Positions 20,463 to 29,050 of a stretch of 64,000 nt of DNA are shown piece after piece; the stretch's first letter is position 1, and each line of letters opens with the position of its first letter. The stretch spans positions 41,917,907-41,981,906 of the forward strand of contig JAQNBH010000013.1 in assembly GCA_028752905.1 (NCBI GenBank). The letters are read 5' to 3'. The position numbers and the translations under genes were made by a program. Source of the stretch: Cladorhizidae sp. MBARI D1340-BT2 (taxonomy: Eukaryota > Porifera > Demospongiae > Poecilosclerida > Cladorhizidae). The notes below the pieces were generated by a model, which saw nothing but the letters and a program-made list of their open reading frames with translations, did not search any database and was not told the origin of the DNA.

Positions 20463-22020
20463 CACCATACTCACCACCACTAGATCAGGATATTGGTGTG
20501 GCTAGGAAACACACACTCTAGTAGCCACAAGGGCTAGTCTTTTTGTCTGTGCTGTGACACAGTGGTGGAGCTCTCTCTCTCTCTCTCTTCAATAATCACA
20601 TACACACAGTGCAATTGTGGGAGGGGCAACACTTGGCACGTGCCACTACCAAGGTGGATCATGCAGCACATGGTCTCTGATAAGTCTGAGGGCAAGCACT
20701 ATTTACCTGTAGAGGAGGTTCACAACATACTGCCTTGGCCACTAACAGCAGCCATTGCTGTGCATCTAGAGGAGGTTCACAACATGCTGCCCTGGCCACT
20801 GACAGCAGCCATTGCTGTGCATCTAGAGGAGGTTCACAACATGCTACCCTGGCCACTAACAGCAGCCATTGCTGTGCATCTAGAGGAGGTTCACAACATG
20901 CTACCCTGGCCACTAACAGCAGCCATTGCTGTGCATCTAGAGGTGGTTCACAACATGCTGCCCTGGCCACTAACAGCAGCCATTGCTGTGCATCTAGAGG
21001 AGGTTCACAATATGCTGCCCTGGCCACTGACAGCAGCCATTGCTGTGCATCTAGAGGAGGTTCACAACATGCTACCCTGGCCACTAACAGCAGCCATTGC
21101 TGTGCATCTAGAGGAGGTTCACAACATGCTACCCTGGCCACTAACAGCAGCCATTGCTGTGCATCTAGAGGTGGTTCACAACATGCTGCCCTGGCCACTG
21201 ACAGCAGCCATTGCTGTGCATCTAGAGGAGGTTCACAACATGCTGCCCTGGCCACTAACAGCAGCCATTGCTGTGCATCTAGAGGAGGTTCACAACATGC
21301 TACCCTGGCCACTAACAGCAGCCATTGCTGTGCATCTAGAGGTGGTTCACAACATGCTGCCCTGGCCACTAACAGCAGCCATTGCTGTGCATCTAGAGGA
21401 GGTTCACAATATGCTGCCCTGGCCACTAACAGCAGCCATTGCTGTGCATCTAGAGGAGGTTCACAATATGCTGCCCTGGCCACTAACAGCAGCCATTGCT
21501 GTGCATCTAGAGGAGGTTCACAATATGCTGCCCTGGCCACTAACAGCAGCCATTACTCTATTCAATGAGTGTTTTCATTAGACATTAAAATGTAAGTACG
21601 TGGTCAAGCACGCGTGTGGAAAATGAATTTCGTTAATAATCCCATAAAACTCATTTTCCACCCACACGCTTGACTGCTACTTACGTTTTAGCGCCTAATG
21701 AAAATACTCATTCTAGCCACAACTGGTGCTAATTTCACTTGAGCACTTTGCAATATGGAGATATTTATGCGGCCAAATTCAGGCATTCAGGTTTCGAAGT
21801 TCCCTCCACTTTAGGTCTAGTAACTTGGCTATAGTTATACCTATGAAAAATATTTTAGAATCAAAATAGAGCACACAGAGAGACCTATCTTTTGAGCTAT
21901 ATCAAGTCCATACCATGACGTTTTACAGAATCTACGGAGCTATAAATTGGTAACCACAAGTTAATTTTTTTTTTAATGCCACGCCAGTGTCCCCCCCCCC
22001 TTAAAAAAGCTGCACAGGTA
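20463..22020. repeat. Third copy of the dispersed repeat/minisatellite/foldback segment
   Basis: Matches A at 6,542 to about 7,812 with the CA-rich part (about 6,690-6,890) deleted. Includes the dispersed repeat, a 57-bp minisatellite expanded to ~15 units (20,712-21,557), the 149-bp foldback (21,564-21,712), and the following ~300 bp to CTGCACAGGTAT. The long frames on both strands across the array are by-products of the 19-codon unit. Confidence 0.88.
21564..21712. mobile_element. 149-bp foldback element, third copy
   Basis: Same ends and length as 7,381-7,529, with about one substitution (TCAAGCACGCG versus TCAAGCATGCG). Again directly follows the 57-bp array. Confidence 0.75.
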
Positions 22021-22132
22021 TTGTCGCAGGGCGACTCACTCAACCCTACGAATAACTGCGTACAACTGGTAAACTGCCACCAGGTAACTACAAAGCTACC
22101 CCTGCGCTGATCGCTATACAATGCGATGTCGG
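22021..22132. other. Short GC-richer segment between the shared block and Gypsy debris
   Basis: Starts TTGTCGCAGGGCGACTCACT. It could be the edge of an LTR because TG and Gypsy sequence follow, but no partner LTR was found. Confidence 0.25.
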
Positions 22133-22521
22133 CTTGAAACTGACCATAAACCTTGTTAGGCATAGTATACTAGTAATGGATGTTAGTATACTAGCAAGGC
22201 TTGAAACTGACCATAAACCTTGTTAGGCATAGTATACTAGTAATGGATGTTAGTATACTAGTAATGGATGTTAGTATACTAGTAATGGATGATAGTATAC
22301 TAGTAAGGCTTGAAACTGACCATAAACCTTGTTAGGCATAGTATACTAGTAATGGATGTTAGGCATAGTATACTAGTAAGGCATAGTATACTAGTAATGG
22401 GTGTTAGGCATAGTATACTAGTAATGGATGTTAAGCATAGTATACTAGATGTAGTATACTATTAATGGATGTTAGGGATAGTATACTAGTAATGGATGTT
22501 AGGCATAGTATACTAGTAAGA
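22133..22521 (+). repeat. Tandem array seeded by a Gypsy RNase H motif
   Basis: Repeats of AGGCTTGAAACTGACCATAA and the words GGCATAGTATACTAGTAATG / GATGTTAGTATACTAGTAA. The first word translates to RLETDHKPC, the Ty3/Gypsy RNase H motif (normally ETDHKPL), so the array grew from pol coding sequence. The same array type recurs at 22,870-23,088 and 59,617-59,945. Confidence 0.75.
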
Positions 22522-22869
22522 GTACTAAGGTTCCGTTTCAAATATCCCTCAACTGCGAGAGCAACTAATCCAAAAAAATAATGGACTATCTCCAACAGAC
22601 ATTCGAGAACAATCAGTTCAAGATTAAACATAAGAGAGACTTTGATGGCCGACACCGAGGTCAAGGACTACCACAGCTACCAGAGATTCCCAAGTATGGA
22701 CTAGCACAGATGGCCAGACAAGCAGACAAGGACAAGTTGTCTCACATACAGACACCCCTACCTATACATGTGATTATAGCATTCCAGGTAGATCTAACGG
22801 TTTGGCTTCAGTGGGGACAGTTCCAATCCCATAACTTTGAGCCTGACCAGTCAAAATATGCTTCCCACG
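22522..22869 (+). pseudogene. Gypsy pol C-terminal (post-integrase) fragment
   Basis: Plus frames give KYPSTARATNP..., then a 110-codon frame from 22,581 with MDYLQQTFENNQFKIKHKRD and FDGRHRGQGLPQLPEIPKYG, the C-terminal part of Ty3/Gypsy integrases. The frame ends inside another RLETDHKPC repeat. The order is scrambled relative to a normal element (RNase H arrays lie on both sides). A parallel copy is at 61,198-61,350. Confidence 0.7.
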
Positions 22870-23088
22870 CCCTTGTACTAGTAAGGCTTGAAACTGACCA
22901 TAAACCTTGTTAGGCATAGTATACTAGTAATGGTTGTTAGTATACTAGTAAGGCTTGAAACTGATCATAAACCTTGTTAGGCATAGTATACTAGTAATGG
23001 ATGTTAGTATACTAGTAAGGCTTGAAACTGATCATAAACCTTGTTAGGCATACTATACTAGTAATGGATGTTAGGCATAGTATATAAT
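22870..23088 (+). repeat. Second RNase-H-motif tandem array
   Basis: Three more units of the GGCTTGAAACTGA(C/T)CATAA / ATAGTATACTAGTAATGG type. Interrupted at 23,088 by the Ulp1-carrying element. Confidence 0.75.
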
Positions 23089-23217
23089 ATGTTCCATCCA
23101 ATCTATGAATCTGCCCAATCTATAGATTGTGCAGCACAATCTATGAATTCATAGATTGGATGCCAATCTATAGATTGGCATCCAATCTATAGATCTATAG
23201 ATTGTGCTGCACAATCT

Positions 23218-23493
23218 ATGAATGCCCATCTACTGCCTGCCAATCAATACACTTCAAAGCATGGTAGCATATTAACACCCTTTGCAACAGAGAAAGTGAT
23301 GATTGCAACTGAGAGTGTAATGATGAATGATGTAGAAAAAAGTGATACTGAGAAAAAGTTCCACATGGAGTCATGGACTTGGCAGATAAAGAAAAGTGAC
23401 ATGGCAAGTGTAGAACAAAAAAATATATTTGAAGAATTCTGCAAGGAATGCTATGGAGGTTATGGCAGTGACAGTTCTCATGGATGTGCCTAG
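23218..23493 (+). CDS. Unrecognised reading frame in the TIR element
   Basis: A 91-codon frame upstream of the protease, rich in charged residues (EKVMIATESVMMNDVEKSDT, then MASVEQKNIFEEFCKECYGG). Its first ~25 codons lie in the left TIR. It may be the N-terminal part of the protease gene before a break. No family recognised. Confidence 0.3.
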   Translation: MNAHLLPANQYTSKHGSILTPFATEKVMIATESVMMNDVEKSDTEKKFHMESWTWQIKKSDMASVEQKNIFEEFCKECYGGYGSDSSHGCA

Positions 23494-23612
23494 AGCAAGA
23501 CCATAACAATGGCAAAAGGTGCAAAGATAGTGAGAATACTGAAAGGAAGTCACAAAGATAATACACTTGATATTGTCAAACAGGTCAGCATAGAATTCTG
23601 GCTACCTTGAAG

Positions 23613-24121
23613 AGGGAAATTGGTTAAATGATAGGCATATCAATGCTGCACAAATACTTCTGCAGAAGCAGTCAATAGTCTGCAGAATACTCTGCTTGGG
23701 CAGGTTAACCAGTGGAAAGAAATGAAATCAAATGGAGTCCAGCTAATCAATGAGAGCAATAGGCATTGGTTGTGTATTTCAAGATGATGTCAGAGTATAT
23801 GATAGCCTGAATACCACTAGATTGAGTAAGAACGTAACCGATCAAATTTGCTCCCTTACGACCAAGTCTGATGTCACAGTACATTTGATGGAGGCCAAAG
23901 AACAAGTGAGTGCAACAGACTGTGGCCTCTTTGCAATCGCGACAGCAACTGCTATCTGCCATGGAATTCCTCCCTATGATTGTGTGTGGAAACAATCACT
24001 AATGAGAACTCACTTGAAGAAGTGCTTTGAGAGCGGGACAATGACACCATTCCCTGGACTGGATAACATTCATCAAACTACCCTCTCAAAAGAACAACCA
24101 GTGTTCACTGTAAAAGTATAA
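23613..24121 (+). pseudogene. Ulp1/SENP-like C48 cysteine protease, frameshifted
   Basis: Plus frames in order: WLNDRHINAAQILLQKQ (the typical WLND(x)xIN opening), then after a shift LQNTLLGQVNQWKEMK and INESNRHWLCIS with the catalytic His-Trp. After another shift comes VRVYDSLN with the catalytic Asp, then ATDCGLFAIATATAICHG with the catalytic Cys in DCGLF. The tail MRTHLKKCFESGTMTPFP is typical of transposon-borne Ulp1 proteins. The family cleaves SUMO or ubiquitin-like modifiers. All triad residues are still readable, but at least two frameshifts break the gene. It is the only recognisable gene in the 1.5-kb TIR element. Confidence 0.8.
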
Positions 24122-24599
24122 AATTACTTCAACAATTTATATCTATAATGTATACTTTTTCAAATAGCGTAAACGACCGATTATCAACTGCATTTCGAAC
24201 TTGCTATTATATCTCGGCCGTTATAAGGCTTAAGAATACCAATCCAACATTATGTTTTATGTCTACTACTTCTGTAGGAAACTGTTCTATTGTTAGCTAT
24301 ATATGTTCCATCCAATCTATGAATCTCCATGTCTCTGCTGAATTGGCCCAATCTATAGATTGTGCAGCCCAATCTATGAATTCGTAGATTGTGCAGATTC
24401 ATAGATTGGATGGAACACATAATGTCCATCCTATCTATGAATCTGTTGCAAAGGGTGTTAATAAGCTGCCATAAGTGTTAATAATCTACTATGTTTTGAA
24501 GTGTATAGATTGGCATTCATAGATTGTGCAGCACAATCTATAGATAGGCATCCAATCTATGAATTGGGCAGATTCATAGATTGGATGGAACATATATAC

Positions 24600-25019
24600 T
24601 ATTAAACCTCTGCTAGGAACAAAATACCTGAATAGGGTACCACCAAGAGTACTAAGGTTCTGTTTGCACCTTGCAAGGTTTGTCTAGCCTGTACCAGGCA
24701 TACTACTCTACACAGCAGACATCTTGTCAAGAGCCCCAACAGATTCTGACATGAGTGAACAAGCAGCAGAACCTACTTGTTCAGTTGTCATGAACTACTG
24801 CTGCAATGGCTGGCCACACAAAAGGAAAGTCAAGCAAGCAGTCAAACCCTGCTTACAAGACTGCGGAGAACTTGCTATTGGGCAAGGTCTCCAACTCCAT
24901 AGATGCAGGCTAGTGGCTCTGCACAAGCAAAGACTCCAGCAGCTGCAGGTCAGTCACCATGGCATGCAGCATCAACGAGCAAGGTCATCAGTGTGGAGGC
25001 TGGGACTTCTCAAGACATA
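24600..25019 (+). pseudogene. Gypsy pol RNase H end and integrase zinc-finger fragment
   Basis: From 24,600 frames read KPLLGTKYLNRVPPRVLRF-like sequence, then LARF, then the junction motif (LSRAPTDSD, normally ADTLSRAP). A 98-codon frame continues with CCNGWPHKRKVKQAVKP, CGELAIGQGLQLHRCRLV and HHGMQHQRARSSVWRLG, the integrase H2C2-type zinc region (usually HxGxxRxxxRAxxSVWWPG). It stops at 25,020 and runs into the 44-bp minisatellite. A parallel copy is at 59,950-60,380. Confidence 0.75.
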
Positions 25020-25025
25020 AACACC

Positions 25026-25480
25026 TTGCCAGCTGACTCATGCATGTAGCACACACCAGGGAGTGGATCTTGCCAGCTGACTCATGCATGTAGCACACAC
25101 CAGGGAGTGGATCTTGCCAGCTGACTCATGCATGTAGCACACACCAGGGAGTGGATCTTGCCAGCTGACTCATGCATGTAGCACACACCAGGGAGTGGAT
25201 CTTGCCAGCTGACTCATGCATGTAGCACACACCAGGGAGTGGATCTTGCCAGCTGACTCATGCATGTAGCACACACCAGGGAGTGGATCTTGCCAGCTGA
25301 CTCATGCATGTAGCACACACCAGGGAGTGGATCTTGCCAGCTGACTCATGCATGTAGCACACACCATGGAGTGGATCTTGCCAGCTGACTCATGCATGTA
25401 GCACACACCAGGGAATGGATCTTGCCAGCTGACTCATGCATGTAGCAGACATGAAGGAATGGATCTTGCCACCTGACTCA
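25026..25480. repeat. 44-bp minisatellite, about 10 units
   Basis: Unit starts TTGCCAGCTGACTCATGCAT and is 44 bp, highly uniform with a few variants at the right edge. It sits between two pieces of Gypsy integrase. Confidence 0.9.
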
Positions 25481-25546
25481 TGCATGAAGGAGTGGAAGCC
25501 TAGACGGTGGCTGAAGCCTCTGCCAAGTGTTTAGAAGAATGAATGA

Positions 25547-25727
25547 GCATACCAGAAGAGATCCTGACAGATCAACGATCTAACTTTTGTTCGAACCTGA
25601 TGTCCTCAGTGTTCGACCTGCTGAAGATAAAGTACATCAGGACTACTCCATAACACCCACAGACAGATGGAATGTTGGAACATTTCCATGCAACCCTGAA
25701 AGCCATGCTGAGGAAGACAGCTAGCCA
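25547..25727 (+). pseudogene. Gypsy integrase catalytic-core fragment
   Basis: Reads IPEEILTDQRSNFCSNLM (normally LTDQGxxF, with the second catalytic Asp), DLLKIKYIRTTP, a stop, then HPQTDGMLEHFHATLKAMLR with the catalytic Glu in (M)LEHF. This is the end of the integrase core. It runs straight into the 27-bp minisatellite, whose first unit continues the same frame. Confidence 0.8.
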
Positions 25728-26957
25728 GGACCAGGACAGACCTCAACTAGCCAGGACAAGGAGAGAACCTCAACTAGCCAGGACAAGGAGAGAACTTCAA
25801 CTAACCAGGACAAGGAGAGAACCTCAACTAGCCAGGACAAGGAGAGAACCTCAAATAGCCAGGACAAGGAGAGAACCTCAACTAGCTAGGACAAGGAGAG
25901 AACCTCAACTAGCCAGGACAAGGAGAGAACCTCAACTAGCCAGGACAAGGAGAGAACCTCAACTAGCCAGGACAACGAGAGAACCTAGGACAAGGAGAGA
26001 ACCTCAACTAGCCAGGACAAGGAGAGAACCTCAACTAGCCAGGACAAGGAGAGAACCTCAACTAGCCAGGACAAGGAGAGAACCTCAACTAGCCAGGACA
26101 AGGAGAGAACCTCAACTAGCCAGGACAAGGAGAGAACCTCAACTAGCCAGGACAACGAGAGAACCTAGGACAAGGAGAGAACCTCAACTAGCCAGGACAA
26201 GAGAGAACCTCAACTAGCCAGGACAAGGAGAGAACCTCAACTAGCCAGGACAAGGAGAGAACTTCAACTAGCCTGGACAAGGAGAGAACCTCAACTAGCC
26301 AGGACAAGGAGAGAACCTCAACTAGCCAGGACAAGGAGAGAACCTCAACTAGCCAGGACAAGGAGAGAACCTCAACTAGCCAGGACAAGGAGAGAACCTC
26401 AACTAGCCAGGACAAGGAGAGAACCTCAACTAGCCAGGACAAGGAGAGAACCTCAACTAGCCAGGACAAGGAGAGAACCTCAACTAGCCAGGACAAGGAG
26501 AGAACCTCAACTAGCCAGGACAAGGAGAGAACCTCAACTAGCCAGGACAAGGAGAGAACCTCAACTAGCCAGGACAAGGAGAGAACCTCAACTAGCCAAG
26601 ACAAGGAGAGAACCTCAACTAGCCAGGACAAGGAGAGAACCTCAACTAGCCAGGACAAGGAGAGAACCTCAACTAGCCTGGACAAGGAGAGAACCTCAAC
26701 TAGCCAGGACAAGGAGAGAACCTCAACTAGCCAGGACAAGGAGAGAACCTCAACTAGCCAGGACAAGGACAGAACCTCAACTAGCCAGGACAAGGAGAGA
26801 ACTTACTAGCCAGGACAAGGACATAACCTCAACTAGCCAGGACAAGGAGAGAACTTCAACTAGCCAGGACAAGGAGAGAACCTCAACTAGCCAGGACAAG
26901 GAGAGAACCTCAACTAGCCAGGACAAGGAGAGAACCTCAACTAGGCCTGACAACCAA
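25728..26957. repeat. 27-bp minisatellite, about 45 units
   Basis: Unit CAACTAGCCAGGACAAGGAG plus AGAACCT, 27 bp (9 codons), so long frames on both strands are artefacts. Occasional shortened units (for example at 25,985 and 26,165) reset the frame. It begins at the end of the integrase fragment. Confidence 0.95.
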
Positions 26958-27566
26958 GTCAAGGTTAGAACTTCAGCCTTACCTGCATGCCTCTATAGAC
27001 AATTGGTAAAGATTCTTTAAGGAGAGGTGAGGATCAAGTCTATAGCAGCTAATTAGTAGCTGTCAATTTTGCCAACTAGTAGCTGTAACTATACTAAGTT
27101 CTGCCATCAACTACTTGATTTTGACTTGTAGACCATCAGTACTCTTCCTCCCTAATCATGGTCATCACTCGTGTTTCTATATATGTGACAGGCTCTGCGA
27201 AAATGTGCCTTATGACATTTTTTTTTGTTTTTCATTTTATTGTTTTATGTGAAAGAGCTATAAAAAATACTTATAAAAATCTTGAAGTGACTTAGTAAAA
27301 CATTATGACTTGGAAGTACAGGGGCTTTTCTTTCATCCCGTCAGGGACGCTGATTGTGAGAAAAACGCCTCGAACAAAATTCAATTAACTTCATTAATCA
27401 GTCAAGTTTTTAAATGACGCCATCGACGTCAGGGGGATTGATGGGGACTCTGTTCGCCCAAAGTGTGGCGTTGCCTCTCCAAAGGGTGATGGAGAGTTTA
27501 GTTATAAATTTTAGTTATTTATGTTCATGTTTTTAACTTCCGTATACTTCCGCGCGTATCTCCGTG
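26958..27566. other. Single-copy spacer before copy A'
   Basis: No gene recognised. This sequence borders the left end of A' (27,567) and has no counterpart elsewhere in the window. GC-richer near 27,340-27,560, with a GACGTCA word at ~27,425. Confidence 0.5.
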
Positions 27567-28082
27567 TTATTCAATGACGTCACAATTAAAAAATTGGGAA
27601 AGACGGATGTTTTGGTGTAAGTTTACTTCGAGCGCTTCGGATGAAAGCGCTACTCTAACGACTGCTAAAGTGAGGAGAAGGGTCTTGAAACTCTACATGT
27701 AGCTGAGGTAAGTCTTAGTATGCATAGCTAGATAGCTACTAGCTGTGGTCGTAACTTTAAAAAAAAATAACAAGAAAAACAAGGCAAGCTAGCTAAACCT
27801 CCTAGGTTGCTATAAGCTTTGGGATAGAGACTAGCATCTATAGCTTACATGATTGTCATTGGTTAGTAACTAGCAAAAGCAACTAGCTAGAAAAATAGCT
27901 AGCTAGTCCTCTAGCAAGCAACTGGTCATCTAACTAGAAAATTAGCTAGCAAGCAGTCTAGTAGATAGCAAGCAATAACTACCATACATTACTAGCTATA
28001 AGGCAGATGGCAGTTAATTCATAGGTACTAACTAGGTATACACTAAACATGGCCATGTAAAGCTTTTATTTGAATAATAAAG

Positions 28083-28495
28083 TCAGTGTATTATACGATG
28101 ATCTTCATTCCCATCATGTCCACAATCCTCAGTATGGTGACCTTCATCCTCCATGTGGCAGCCCCAATCTTCCTCCAAGCTTGCTAATGCATGTTGTGAT
28201 TGTAATGTCCATGTGATTGTAATTATAAGAATTGTATTTTGTATGTCTTACTGCAACATTCCAACTCATCAAAATTCTCTTCATCAAGCTCATCAAGAGT
28301 GGGGAGAGTGAAGTAGTCTGCAATAACCTCCAGCATAGATGCTTGGTCCTGTGCATCCAGTTTCATGACCCGATTGATAGTCAAAGCTATCTCATTAGCT
28401 TGTTCTGTGGACATTATCAAACCTTTGGAAAATTGCACTGTTGACCCTTTCCAACTACAAACTATGAATGTTATTATAAAAAGGAAAAGTCGCAT
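28083..28495 (-). CDS. Small predicted secreted acidic, His-rich protein (two exons), copy A'
   Basis: Exon 1 is 28,495-28,252 and exon 2 is 28,183-28,083, with the same GTAAGA donor and TTAG acceptor, the same 114-residue product and an AATAAA signal at 28,065-28,070. I see no difference from copy A. Signal peptide followed by acidic domain and His/Glu/Asp-rich tail; family unknown. Identity of both copies at coding and intron level says the duplication is very recent or artefactual. Confidence 0.58.
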
Positions 28496-29050
28496 TACGT
28501 AATAATTATTATTCTCCGCTAACGTTTGGTCAGTCCAGTTCTAACTGCTGTAACTTCTGAGTGAGAGGGATTCAAGGCTTGAAATTTTCTGACCAGTTAG
28601 GAGAAAGACCCTAGATAACAAATACCCCAAAAAGTCAAATTTCATAGTGTATGACAATAGGCTCTAAAACTTGTATTATTGAGAAAAGTACTATGGCACG
28701 TTTTCGCAGATCCTATCACATATTATATGTACTGTCAAGTGATAATAAATACTAGTGGGTGATAATTAGTGCACCCTTATCTCTGCCCACAGCCTTCAAG
28801 AAGGTCAGTCAGCCAGTGGTTGCTGGGAGCATTTATATCTAAGAAGTCCTACTGGCAAAGATGAGAGCGGGAGACCTCCCTCTACCACATCCTGAGAGGG
28901 AGGGATCGCAGGCTGCTAGGCCACACCCATAATTCGAATTATTATTATTTTAATTGGAAGTTTCCTTCTGGACAAAGGAAGTCTTCAACTGTTACAAGTT
29001 CCATTATCTGTTGTGAGTGGAGGACAATAAAAGCTTCATTGAATCATGCA

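Larger units (their letters stand above)
23089..24593. mobile_element. 1.5-kb TIR element carrying a Ulp1-like protease
   Basis: The outer 31 bp (23,089-23,119; begins ATGTTCCATCCAATCTATGA) are perfectly repeated in inverse at 24,563-24,593. Weaker inverted similarity continues inward on the left to about 23,290 and on the right to about 24,443, both ending in ACCCTTTGCAACAG. The TIRs are full of CAATCTAT words and small palindromes. A nested pair of the same ends occurs at 24,303-24,418. The uninterrupted site is seen at ~59,930-59,960 (GGCATAGTATATATACTATT), which shows insertion into Gypsy debris. The target duplication is hidden in a TA run. No transposase is visible. Long TIRs plus a Ulp1 gene recall Mutator-like elements, but that is inference. 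Confidence 0.8.

Noticed and set aside
20562..21581. 339-residue frame (and 293-residue minus frame) over the 57-bp array as a repeat protein
   Set aside because: The 57-bp unit is 19 codons without stops on either strand; several frames are open at once, there is no start context, and the array is embedded in repeat sequence.
25672..26217. 181-residue Arg-rich repeat protein and minus-strand Leu/Ser/Val repeat proteins
   Set aside because: By-products of the stop-free 27-bp unit starting in a Gypsy integrase fragment.
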